Below, in pieces: positions 24,691-38,600 of a DNA stretch of 64,000 bases. This stretch comes from Albula goreensis (lineage: Eukaryota > Chordata > Actinopteri > Albuliformes > Albulidae). The notes under the pieces are model-generated. The model made no database searches. It was not told the DNA's origin and worked only from the letters and a program-made list of their open reading frames with translations. Positions within the stretch are counted from its first letter, which is position 1, and the number at the start of each line of letters is the position of its first letter. The stretch is from the NCBI GenBank assembly GCA_022829145.1, contig CM040745.1:35680406-35744405 (forward strand), given 5' to 3'. A program made the position numbers and the translations under genes.

Positions 24691-27600
24691 CTGTGAACAA
24701 AGAAGGTCGCTTCCCTTCAGCAACAGAAACCAACCAAAAAAAAACCCAGCGAGGACAATGATGAATACACAGTGGATAAGTGGCTGTGTAATGTGATCGT
24801 GTCTGGTTAGAGGCGGCACAGAAACAGGTAAAGTATTGATATTATTTAATATATGACCATGTATTGGTGAAAATGCTGCAAAACACTGTGGGTATAATTG
24901 AGAATGGTAGCAGTGTGAGACCTATGATGACCAAGTGAATATGACTACAAGTCAGTTCTGCTTAAAATGAAAACTTAACTGCAACAGGGAGTAGTGTGTA
25001 ATGGGAAGAGAAAGAGGATTGTATGGTATATGATAAGGTAGTAATGTTGACTGTGTGTCAGTAATGATGAAAATACAAAGACGACTGTGTCATATGATGA
25101 GTGAGTAATGGTGACTGTGTGATATGTAATGAGTGAGTAATGGTGACTGTGTGATATGTGATAAGGGAGTAATGGTGACTGTGTGACATGTAATGAGTGA
25201 GTAATGGTGACTGTGATATGTGATGAGTGAGTAATGGTGACTGTGTGGTACATGATGAGTGACGGTGATTGGGAAGGGGACCCACCACAGGTTCCCAGCC
25301 CAGGAGCATCTTTGCCTTGCGGATGTCCGGGCGTCTCCGCTGGGGATCATCTTGAGCCTCAGGGAGGAACTGGATCTGACTCCGGCTCACTACGGGCGGA
25401 AGCAGGAAGACATACCACATCAAACACCGCAACAAAACACACAGCGGACAGACTGCACCATACCACAAAACCTGCAGACATAACTCATCTGTCCAGAGAA
25501 TGGCATTCGCTTTTTTGTGCCTTTGTAGGTTTTGACTACTTTTGGATAGATCACAAGTGGCACATTCAGGGTTTGTCCAAGCAAGAGTGCACACATGCTT
25601 CGGCGGCAGTGGGTACAGATGCCGGTATGTTATTTTGGGACTGGTCCCAGTATTGCAGCCAAGACTCCATGAATTCAGAATGACTGATGACAGATGGGGT
25701 CATACAGTGGAGTTTGGATGAACTGTGGATCCCTGAGGGGGGGCACACATTGTCCAATTTTCTCAGACCAAAAAATGCGTCCAGCACGCGCTGACCTGAT
25801 CATTACTACATCTATAGAAACATTAGAAAGATAGATGAGATGAAGTAGATTAAACCTCAGCAGACTGGGTGGGCAGCATTAACCTAATGGGGAAAAATCA
25901 TAACATCACAACATCAACAGGAAGAGAGATAGAGGTGAATAAAACAAGAGAAGAAAAACTATCTGACGAGAATATATGGAGTCAGGGACGGGAAAGGGTG
26001 AACGAGGGAGAGGAACACGTGGACAGGGAGAAGTGAGAGGTCGAGACATAGAATGGGAAAGGTGAGAGAGAGGGAAAGAGGGAGAGAGACCGAAATGTTT
26101 CAGGATTATGATTTGATGACCTGGCCCACAAGTTGAACTCCCCTCCATTACTTACCAACCAGACTCTTTATGAGACGGGCAAATTCCAATATGGTGTGTT
26201 CTTCTGGGTTTCCCTGCAGGACGATAACAAGAAAATGAATCAATACCAACATCACAAACAATGGGCTTTGCTTCTGTAATAACCTTCGGCGTGTATCTCC
26301 AGCACCTTGAAATTGAACTGATTACCGCCTGCCAGCGAGTCAAACCTTGAATGCTGAAGAAACAAGCCGGGGAGTATGGGTAAATATGCTATTAGGTGGA
26401 CCTCCATGCCTGATTGCGTGGGTGACTGTATAGTGAGACTGTCCTTGAATCCCGGACACTTGGGTAATATGCGGTCAACGAGTCCTCTTTTTTAGTTTGT
26501 AATCAGCGGACCGCATCTTCCACCAACCTTTGGCTTTACGGGGGGGCAGAGTGTGAGGGTTACATCTGCTCTTTTTATTTATCTACCCGTAGGGGTGACA
26601 GACAGAGATGGAAAAGCTGCTTAGGCAAGCAAGGCCATCAACTGAAGGCCACCGTTTTGGTCCAGAAGATGCAAGTGCTTGACTGCAGCATTCAGGCATA
26701 ACGCTAAAAAAAATGATGCTTCAGTGATTCCTAAATAACTACTGAAGCCATTCTATTTAAAGGATGTGCTAGCATGTTACGAGTGTGTAAGCTTGAATCC
26801 GTGTGCATTTAAACATAACATGTAGAAAAGGTGGGGATTGTGATACTCGGCCAATGTGAAAGCAAGTCAATATGGGCTGCTGCTTGTATAATGTTGCGGC
26901 ATAAGCCCAATTTAAACTAGCTAATGGCAGTGATTTCCCCGCAAGGAAAAAAGATAAGGAGTGCTGGACGTTTACAGTGTATTCACAGATAAAAGTGAAC
27001 ACATTTAGCTTATTTGCCACTTGATGGCACTTCCTAATTGGCTGGGAGTGAGTCATCTCTATAGAAATAGATGTGATGTGGTCCATCCCATAATGAGAGG
27101 TAGCGGCCCGGTGGCCCCTCCTCTGCTTTTCTGTCTCTGGTTTCCTGGTGCGATGGGCAGGTGGACAGTCGCCTGTGTGACTTGGATTTTAAACACTGGC
27201 CTGGACTGATGCCAGAGCTGACTGGGAAGAGGTTTTGGACGTGGCGGTGGGTAACAGGTAATGGGCGGAGACTTACCAAGTTCACAGGGCTACTGATGTT
27301 GCTGTTCATCAGGGACACCAGGCCGTTCACCAGATCACTGCAGATACAGAGAGAGGGCGGCACGGACAGATTAGGGAAAGAGACAGTGCGAAAAAGGTGG
27401 AAAAGAGAAAAAGTCTCTGTTATCTGAACTGGGAACAGTGAAATAAAATAAATATGAATCAGACCTTTTGCAGTACACTGTTTGTCCAGAGAGGGGCAGC
27501 AAACATTGCATGCAAATGCCTGTTCTGCATACAGTACACAGTGAATCCTAACAGCTTCCCCTTGTCTTAAAAGGAATACATTTCATTCAACTGTACATGC

Positions 27601-30600
27601 AAGTACAAATTATAAGGATCTTAAAAAGAACCAGTACCAGCCATGTCCCTAGAATCATTTCTATTGTGCAATAGTAATACTGGGGCAGTTCACTTCAGAT
27701 TCAATGTACTTAATTAACTATTATGGCTGCAGGGCATTGGGCAGCGCACAGAGTAAAATTGCATATTTATTATGCAGCTGCGTGCAGGCCAGAGGTCCGC
27801 ACTGGCAAGGAAACAACTGGCACAACCTTGGCGGGGTGAAATAGAGGGGCAAAGTCGGTTAAACTCATCAGTGTCATCTTTCTCTGAGATTCGCTTCCGA
27901 TTAGCCCAGCGGCCCACAGACTTGAACATATGTTGACCTCATGCTCCTCTAGTGGAGTTGGCAGAAGGGGATTCAGTGACTTATCTGCAGAGTGGAAAAA
28001 AAAGGCTTGCCCCAATAGAAATTAGAGGAGCTACATGTGCGGCCACTTCTTTCTGAATCTCGGGAAGGGGTTGGGGGTGGGGAGTATCTGGGGTCAAGGT
28101 TGGGCTAATTATACAGTTCGATTCAGATGGAGGAATGAAAAAAAGAAACAGCGAGATGAAAATGGAGAAACCCTGCCTACGCCCTGAAACACACAAAGTT
28201 GAAAAGTTCAAACTGAGGTGTTTAACTAAAACATTTAATTAGATATACCACCTCATAGATGTCGGTCAGGTGCAAATTAATCAGCTTGTTTTCAGACAAA
28301 AATGCTTTACACTAACAAAATACAGACCAGCCTAACGATGTTCTAGCTCTTCAGGACAAACGATACCATATGACACTAAAGAAAAACTTAAAATAGGAGA
28401 GCAGGGTGAACAAAACACAGGTCTGTGCAATTAGTGAGAATGGCCCCAATGTGTGGGGGTGTATATGTGCATGTACCCAACTGGGGAACTTTCAGTTATT
28501 ACTTTTTCTTTAATTCCTTCCTTACTGCCCTTAACTGACACAAGCAGCCACCCACACAGTACAGTAAGACAATACGACTGTTCCAGTGATGCATTTATCA
28601 AATAATATTTATTAAATACCTGAACTTGAGCTACAGTACATGCTGTAGTAAAGAGATTAAGTAAGGTTAAGTATCCTTCGTTAAATCAAGACCACCAAAA
28701 ACATCTACTTTCACGAAAATTCAGAGTGATATCCGGTAGAGGCACACAGACAAACCTTCACCCCGCTACGAGAAGGGGAAGAAGAATGAAGAAGACTTAT
28801 TACAAATGAAGGAACATACAAATAAACATGTAAAAATACATTTAATTTTAAAGACATTTTTATGTACCCAAGGCTATTGGACATAAAGCTGTAATACGGA
28901 ACATATTAAAAACAAACAGCAAAATAAATTTAAAAAAGGGAAAAAATAAATGATGCTGCTGCGGTACCGTGGCGCGCTCCAACAGAAAATGAAAACCACA
29001 GTTGACAACGGCTGTGGACTCACCCCGATGCGGCGAGGTGGATTTGTTTACCATCCCATTGTTTGCTAAGGGCTGACAGTGCGTGTGTATACACATGTCG
29101 AGCGCGGTTTGTGCATCGAGCCCGCGGTCCGTTAACAGGCCTGTGCACCGCGGCGGCCCACGAAAGTGAGCAGTGAGTGGTCAGGTGCTGAAAGGCACGA
29201 CCCGGGAGTGATCGATACGAGCTCTGGAGCTCATCGACTGAAGTGCCGCGGGCATGGTCCACTGGAACTTCCAACAGCTCACGTAGGACTGATCACACAC
29301 CACTACACTCGGCATGCCGCGGCCATTAAGATAATTCATGCTGAAGGTAAACCTCGTTTAAGATTTCTCGATCAAGAATCCCGGCCTCCTCCTTTTAAAA
29401 AATGTTCCAAATAACAGAATTACCTAATCCAGCTATGACTATAAACAACTACATCATATTCAGTTTTTAAGACTTATGAATCTTCAGGAAAAATACAAAC
29501 AAAATAGAAGGATCCGGAATATTTCTTACACTCAAAGTGGGCATTTGTTTAGACACCAGCTTCACATGTGAATGGTCGGTAAACAGGTTGAGAAGGTCAG
29601 GTGAGGATGACCTGCAAGGAGCACTTTCCATCTTCTGTGTGACCATGGAGTGGTCGTTTTTTAACGCCGCCCTCATGAATATGTCACCCCTCTTGATTCG
29701 GTGACCTTCCGAGCGGACATGCGTGACCATGACGAAGTGTGTCCCGTAAACATGTTCATTTCTCACTGGCCCTGAGGAACAGTGAGTTAACACTGCAGAC
29801 ATTAAGATTTATTCAGTAATTCCTTTTCTTGCCTTTGCCCTCTGCGAATTTGCAAGTCAGTGGTTGTGCCCTTTTCCCTTCAGAGACTGGGGACAGAAAG
29901 TTCTGCCTCTCAAGGCAAGGGCAGGCAAATAATCTGGACCAGCCACAGACTGGCCCAGAGCCATTGGGTACACCTTGAAACCCACTAAAGGTGTGTGGAA
30001 TGGGGTCAGCGAACGGGCATGGGGTCAGAGAGGGGACATGGGGTAATTGAGGGCGCACAGGGTAAGAGAGGGAGAAAAGAGACTGGTCTGCCGATAGTGT
30101 GGTGCAAATTCTAAAACATTACTTTATTTATGCATGCTGCAATAGAAGTCAAGGAACTTCACAAAACTTTTACTTAAGTGTAAATAACACTTCTTTGCAT
30201 ACTTATACTGAGTTTTACCACCATGCTTACAAAATTGTCTAACCATTGCATTTGACTAAACATCTATAAGCCTGTGTTAAAACTACCGCAGCAGCGCTGT
30301 AAATTGGCCACAGGCGTACTTTTATATTAAATGCCAGACAATACTCAGAAAAATTAAGTCTCTTTAATTAATACAGATATATGCTACACATTTTGGAATG
30401 CATGAAATGAAAGTCCTTATGCACAATTTATGTCTGCTGATATAATCATAAAACATGCTAATGAGCAACATGCCAGTGGACTTGTCAAACAGGCATGCAA
30501 AACAATTATCATTTGACAACCGAAATGTGGTCGGTAGTAATTATGTTTCCAGGTGATAGCATCTTAGCTCGGTACAGCTTATTAATAAGAAAATAAAGAA

Positions 30601-33600
30601 AAGACCTTATCTATTCATCTCAAAAAATCCAACACAACCACCTCGCAAAAAACCAATGGTGAGACTGGGCAAAATCTATGCTCGTTAGTTTGCACCTGTA
30701 AACACTGCATTAAAAAAAGCAGAATTTCTCATTAGTAAACAGAACCGGTCAGGAAAAAATAATGAAAGCGTGAAAGTGAGGGAGGTCTCGACGGGTGGCG
30801 CGGTGTGCGGGGCGCGCAAGCGCTTCATCCTCGAAGGTCTCCTCCATCAGCCCTATCTTGTCAGCAGACGGACGCAACCTTTCGATCCAGAGCCGACTCC
30901 CCTATCGGAGGGGGTCGCTTCCTTTGAAAAATTCATTGCTCGGTCGTGATAAGACGAGCTTGTTTAATTGCGTCCACGCCGTCAATCAGGAGCAGGAGCT
31001 GCTCAGCCTAACCTTGCCTGTCAGTTAAACGTGAGCGGCATTGCTTTTGAGCCGTCAAGGGGCACGGAAAAAAAAAAAAGCTCATCAAATTCCTGTCAGA
31101 ACTGAATACTGCAGGGACCGGAAAAGCATACCCTCTTAAATCACGGTGCATATTTATCTATTACTTCAAATATCAGGGCTCGCAAATTTGTACTTCAGGC
31201 GCACATGATGATAATGATATTGAGGGTTAGAGGTGAAAAGATGATTGTCTTTCCTTTCTTCTGTGGAGTAGGTTGATCAGAAGAGCTCGTGATGCAGACT
31301 GGGCTGGGCCCGTGAGTTAGCGGGTCTTCAGGTTTCTCTACACGTCTCTGTTTCTCGGCTATGAGGAGCTGTGTGACAAGCTCGATCACTGGAGACGTAT
31401 CAATGACCTCCTGAGGATCCAAGTCACATGATGGCAAGGAGAACACCCCTCCCCCAATCCTTTGTTCAATTTTCCTACTTGACTGACGGGAATGAGAAAC
31501 AAAGGAAGTGAATACCACTATCGGATTTGCAAATTAGGAACGGATCCAGTTATGAATGATATGGTTTGAGGGACAACAGTGTCTTGAAATTACAATGAAG
31601 GAGAGACACACTTTTTTTTTTCTAGGTGCATTGAAGAATCCTTAAGTAGTTTATTATACATTATAGACTCTTTAATCCAAAGTGACTTAAAGTTGATTAT
31701 GCTACCCAAGGGCCAGTCCCCTCAGGGACTGGGGCTTAAACCACCAATGTCAGGGGCCCCAGTCATATACCTTAGCCACTAGACTACAGACTGCCCATAT
31801 GCAAAACCAAAAAACTACCATCCAAAGCGTCTCTGGACAGAATCACAGACAAAGAGCTCAGAAAGCTGGACTGGCTTGAAATGGCTTCATTCATTTATGT
31901 TGTCACAAAAGCACTCATCTCCATAATAACAGGGTGCGTGGATCTTATCCCTTCATTAGCATGCTGCTACACGAGTCTCACATGTAATCTTTCTGGCTGG
32001 TCTCTTTCTCTCCTGAGAAAAACCAGCAATCAGACTCTTCTAATTCTGCCACAGAATGGCATAATCTCTGTGGGCAGGCACGAATGTTTACATAGGACTA
32101 CTTGAGAGGAGTGCTGCCACGTGGGCTAGGGCGTGATCGTCAGAGCTTCGGGGGGAGATTTACTGCCACCCAAACCCGCCCCCCGCCCTCCGCCAAACGG
32201 TTATCGCACATCACGGCCTTTTCGCTCTCGACGTCGGCAGCCCAAATGGACAAACCGTGTTTCTGACTCCCCAGGCTCTGACTGATGGGCCGGGTGTAGC
32301 GTCTGGCCTTTTCCGCCAAATGCCAGAGCACTTGGCTGGAAACGAGGCCCTACGGCAACGCTGCCGGAGGTGTGCGTGTCAGCGCCGGCGGGGGCTGGAG
32401 GGGGTGGAAGGGGTGAAGGACGTGCCCCTGTCCTGACACCGATGAGTCTGGACCGCCGAAAGCCTGGCGAACTGGTCAGGCCTGACAGCGTGTTCCTTCT
32501 AGAGCAGAGGTCTTCAACGTTTTTCAGGCCAACTACCCCTTCGCTGATAGAGAGACGGTGGAGGGACTCCCTATTAAATATCGTATAAAATTGTGTTGCT
32601 TATTAAACTGGGCCTACAATAATGTGTAGGGTCGCCTATATTGCCATGTGTAAAAGTACTTTGTAATGGTAAACTTTGCATACAATGCTAAGCCATTAAA
32701 ATAATAATTATTGACATTCATATATTTATAGAACATGCTTTTTTTGTAATTTTTGTCATTTTTTTAACAAATAGATTTTCATAGCTTGTTACAGGTTGTA
32801 TTTATGTAAGTGTATTTTCAGACATATTCACATTTTTTGGAAAAAAAAAAAAAAGTCAGGGATCAAAAAATTTGGCGGACCCCCTGCAATAACTCTGACA
32901 ACCCTCTAGGGGTCACATACCCTCTGTTGAAGATCCACGTTCTAGAACATTCATCATGGATGCTCGTACATACAACGCCGTTCATACTCACATCAAAACC
33001 TGTCAGCCGATTTCATCTTGCCACATCACTCTCCATGGAATACCGTACTTGAAGGAATGTGACATGAACCATATTTCAATGACGAGATGACTACAACGGG
33101 GCTTAAAAAAAAATCATCAAACAAACTCAACGCTAATGTGACAGAAAATAAGTGATCCTTTGTAGCGAACCAGGATGAAGCTTTGAGTCGAACAGCTTTA
33201 ACTGCTTGAGTGGATTACAATAACGATCTGAGGAAACAGAGACGCTAAAGCTACAGTGCAATCAGTGTTCTAAAACGCCATGCTGTGAGTCTGGCTCTAG
33301 TGTCTGAGGATAATGCTATGGTAGATTTTGCTCCTTCATTATGATGGGAGAGTGACAGTAAGATGACTGTAAGATAAGTAGAATTCCCTTTCCAAAGACA
33401 TCCTATTTAGAAATAAGGTATCTTAATCTGCGCATAGTGCCTTTTAACACAGTCACTGACCCTGATTCAAGAGGATTAAACACAATTCAATCCTCAAGCC
33501 TATATATATTATATCTGTTGGCAAACATGATCCACAGTGTGCAGTAGTTTCATAAGATGCACAAGATGCTTTGGTAATAAATAAAAAAATGGTACAGAAA

Positions 33601-35541
33601 ATATTTCATCCCAACCTTCATAAAATGCAGCGGCAGCACTTTCTTAAATTTCAACAGCAAGGATATGGAAAGAAAAAAAAAAACAATTGTTTTATGTAAA
33701 GGTTATATTTAAAGATACGGTACTTTCTCTGATGTGGTTTCACAGCACATAAATGCAACTCGAAGATGGAAGTCTACTCATAACTCAATGCAAAGCCCTC
33801 TACAGACAGCACGAGTCTAGAGGGCCTGCCAAAGAAGAGACGAAAAGAGCATCACTGCCAAAATCTCCCGCACAAATAACAAAATGGAACACTTCTGATG
33901 CATTAAAAAAAGATGAAAAACAATCACACTTCTATTGCCTCTTTCCTCGCCTTCTCTTCCAAACCGTTGAATGCGATGCATTCAAACGAGATCGGAGGAC
34001 GACGTTACTGAAATGCTTTGACTCTCAGTCGGTGGAAATGTCCCCTGGCATTCCAAATTGGAACGAAAAGGGGAAAATACTTTTACAACAAAAATACTTC
34101 ATCTCTTTAGCTGTTATTAAAATTTTAAAATGCTCCTGCAGGCCCCTGTAAAACGTTCAAAAAATGAACCGAATCAGACAATCATCTGACAGAATTTTGT
34201 TTTGAATATTTGTAAGAACAGATGTTTCTTGTACAACTGACAACAAACTACATGAAATTTTACTTGGTCTTCTAAATATTTTAAAGCATATTTCAAGCGT
34301 TTCATATCATTTTTTGATGCAGGTCGGATACACAGGAGTAATTTGGGAGTGTTTTTACAAAAGCTTGTGCAATTTCTAGATTGAGCCCTACAACCTAGAT
34401 GTCGTTAATCCAACTGGTTTGGACAAAGTTACTCTCTGATTGGCTGGGAAACATGGAGGGGCGGGACACAGCTGGTGCCAACAGGTTACTTGTTGAGGTC
34501 TATGACACTCAATCTGAACCCAATAAACACAGAGCTGTCAAGATTATGAAAATTGGGTTAACCGGTAATTACAATGCTAATAACCACAGCGAAGGTCACT
34601 AATGTTGAGGGGTGAAGTAATCTTAAATGCTATTTAGTAGACTACTTCAATTTCAAAACAGTATGGTCATGTTAAGAACTACTTCATTCTTCAACCACAT
34701 CACTGTAGGCAGAGACAACACACTTGAATAACTTCACGTATAATCTGATTTGCTGAGACAGGTTGACTGGATACCAGCTTGTTGCCTAAAATTCAAAGTA
34801 CAGACTTCAGCTCTCCACACGAAGGGAGATATATGTGACTGCTTTTTACTTGAAAATGATAAATTACATGAACATTCAAAACAAAACAAAAAAAAGATCA
34901 CAGCATGAGACAAAATCTAGTTCTACTGTAATAGCTGTGGGTGGTAGTGCGAAAAACACTCCCGATTGTGCTGGGCAAGCCCTCACGATTTTAAGGGTGG
35001 TGGCAAATGGCGATATCACAAAGACTGTATCCAATACCCTGACACCAGTTTATGGTGTTATATCCAGCCAGGGACTGAAACTGGGTGTTATTTTGTTACT
35101 GTGTATACTGTATATACTTTGTTACTGTGGTAACTAGCGAATGTTCATGTTTCTCTTTTCATAAAAAACACGACTAAGCTAATAACTGGCTGAGCAGGCT
35201 GCTCTATCTATGTAAACCCACAGGGCAAATTAATAACGAGTTTAAAAAAATAAATAAACAAACAAATGCGTCTAAAGGAGAAATTACCATTATACCTCAG
35301 AAATAACCACGCGCAAATAAATTAGTTCCCCTTGATTGCCGAACCTCTGAGTCAGATTTAATATGCTTGCAGTGCGGTGGGGAGCAGTGCATTGTGGGAA
35401 GTTTGAGAAAAGAGAGAGGTGGTGGCAAAGGAGTCATCCTGTCAGTTGCAAGTGACCCTAAGGTCATCGGCTTGTCTGCCCAATGAGAGACAACCTTTGG
35501 TGCCTGGCAGAACGTCGTAACCTCGCTTGGAAAAAACCTTG

Positions 35542-35603
<62 letters not shown>

Positions 35604-38600
35604 GAGGAAAAAGGAGGTCCCCCACTGTGAGCCCTTCTTCTTGGATTCTGGTTTGAACATTTCTGTCCTGTGTGTTCCCAAATAACACACTCTCTAATAA
35701 TATTTGGCCCAGAACCTAATTCCAATTTCCACCTTTAGTTTAAAAAATACTACTTTTACACCAGGATTTGAATGACAGGTTCAGATATTTAAAAAGGCAG
35801 CACAAATTTTTATGTCAATCAAATATTGACATATCTGTCTATGCATTTTGGCCAAGGACTGTAAAGGAGGGGGACTTGGTCTCCTTTAGCTATTTAAAGC
35901 TCATGTCATTCTGAGCAGGCAGGATCAGTGGAAAATGAAAAAGCTAGCAGCTGTACAGCTACATCGGTACTTCCATTAATATTTTAGCTCTTCCTGCGAC
36001 TAGCAGAAGAAAACACAGATGGATGGATGGGTATCTTGACTGATTCTTATTGATCCAAAGACTCAAACTTTGTTTTTTTTTTTCCAGCTGTGAAGTGCCA
36101 AGCTAGTATTATACCCATTGATCATAATTCTACCAGGGAAACAGTAATCCAGGAAAAACCAGCTAAAACCAGAAAACAGCTATACCTTTAAGAGACAGGG
36201 TGAATGCCTTTACCTTCAAAAAAATCTGAATTTATGGCTTTTTTTATCGTGTTACTTGATTATTTTATGCCTGATATAAATAGCGTGTCTTCTGCCTTTA
36301 AGAAAAATGTAAACCTTGGTTGCGTGATTTGTCTCCGGCAGGAAAGCTACACTTTTTGTGCAAAGCAATGACTGTAATGAATGAGAGGAGAGCCAGGGAG
36401 GAAGCATTGTGCATCTTCCTCTCCACACCATGCCCTTATTCACGGGACCTATATTGAATTTTGTTTAACTAATGACCAAAAAAAACAACCATATCCTCCG
36501 CACCCCTCCGACCTTGTGTGGGGAACCAGCCTCGTAGTTTAAATAAGCAAAAACTTTCTAGTTTGAATTTCTAGTTGTTATTTTTGTATCACCTTAACAA
36601 CGGTGATTCGTTTATGTCAAAAAACACATTCATGCAATGAATATCACTGTATTGGTTTACACAACGGTGCTCTCTTACAGTACTGTAATTTAAAACCATG
36701 AACTCAGAATAGGCTATGCAACATATTGTTTTTCCACCTCGAGTGTATTGCTTTTCATAATTAAGTGAATTTCTTGAGGCATAATAAGATGTAAGCTACA
36801 TCTCAGATAACAATGCACAGGCGTGTGCCGTTTTGCAGAGGGAAATTTTTATTTTCCCATAATGGAGTACATTAATTGTGACCAAACAGAAAGTGCTGCA
36901 CGTATCAGACTTCATACCACATGGGACATTGCATTGTTATTGCGTTGCTTTTTGTAGCGACATGCAATAAATACACCCTGGGAATGGTGTCCAATCACCA
37001 TCTTGCCTGAGTTCCAAGGCATGGCTAAGTCGTGTGGTACTAGCAAGCTTATCAAGTGAAAGCTTACCTGCAGAGTGAAATTAAAATGGCAGAAATTGGT
37101 CTGATTTTGAAAGAGTTAGACAAGAAACGAATATTATGTTTCTGCAAGTACAACAATGTACAGTATCTGAAGATTTTTTTCTGATCCTAAATGAAGTGAT
37201 CTCTGAAAGGGTCTGGATACTAAAAACAACTTCGTTCACCCAATAAAGAAAGTACAACCTTGAATGACTTTAACATCTAATGTTTGAGAAAGTTATTCTT
37301 ACAGAAATAAATACTTAATGTCCGCCTAACTTTTAACATAGCTCTCATGGTTAAGACTCATTCACCACATGGGCCATCTATATTTTTGAATGGATTTTAC
37401 TCCAATGTCAGGGAATACGATTTACTTTTCATATTTTTAAAGTAAAAAAAAACAAAAACACTGTTTCAAAAACCGATGCCTGTGTGACACCAATCATGTG
37501 ACCAAATAGAATCATGTGAAATCATGTGATATGTGTAAGATCCACACCAAAGATGGAAATACAGTATGTGCCACAGAGCTGCATTTACCAGCTATAACTG
37601 ACATGGAACAATTTACATTCTGTACGCTTCCAGGAATTCACTTAGCTGACAGAGCACTTGCGCACCGGAGACTTGCTTGCACTCCGGCACAGAGTGTGCG
37701 CTCTTCTCCATGCATGAGCTGCGCAGTGAGGATGTCTCATTGAATTACAGTGCTCAAATGAAGCACCTACACACATTGAGATGTATGACTGAGATGGAAA
37801 GTGATTCTCTCATATACGGTTACAATGATGTGTCACAGACGGGAAATTGAAAATGTCTTCCCATTTCAAAATGAATTGTGAGATGGAATAACCGCCTTTA
37901 CGTCCATTTAACATTAGGTGCGATGCCGAACTATTATTTGCAGTTTTATATAGGGCAACACTGGTGTTACTGACAGCGAAAATATAAAAGCATCCATCAC
38001 ATTTATATACATTTCTAAAGAAACATTATTGAACATATAATGTGTGTCACACCGATGCCACACAAGAACGGTAATTTCTATATCTGACTGCTATATGGTC
38101 TTTTCTGACGCTTACTGAGTGAATCAGATTCAGATTAGGAAAGGGAGAGAGCTATCAAGGAAACTGCTGGGGGCTCAACCTATACTACAGTCAGGAAGGG
38201 GGGGAAAGGGCTATCAGCTATAGGTGGTGGAAATAGATTTAGCCTCTAGTGCTGACTTTCTATCACTACCCAACCTCTTTCACAACGCGATTTGGGACTA
38301 GTTTTGTGAGCACAGACTGGTACCAGAACAGTCATGGGGGTGGGTGGGGGCTGGGGGCTAATTGAGCAAGCTTACGGTTCATAGAGTACACTGTTAGGTT
38401 TTAATAACGACATTGGAGTAGAGTAGAATTTCTTGCAACCTCTGGCTATTGACCAGCTTCATTTTGCATTCACCTTTTTTTCCCATTCATGGCGAAGATC
38501 CAACTCTTTCCATTAAGCGCCATCTCAGAACCCCAATATCTGACGCTAGCAATACCCGGGACGCCAGAAAATTGGCCCACTGTACAAACTACAATGAAAG

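Noticed and set aside
24281..24796. 171-codon plus-strand frame
   Set aside because: It is antisense to the uxs1 3' UTR and terminal exon; openness reflects constraint on the opposite strand.
25058..25594. 178-codon minus-strand frame as a separate gene
   Set aside because: Only the central part is a uxs1 exon; the remainder is intron and minisatellite read through splice sites.
33753..34151. 132-codon plus-strand frame in the large intron
   Set aside because: No motif, no splice context and no family resemblance.
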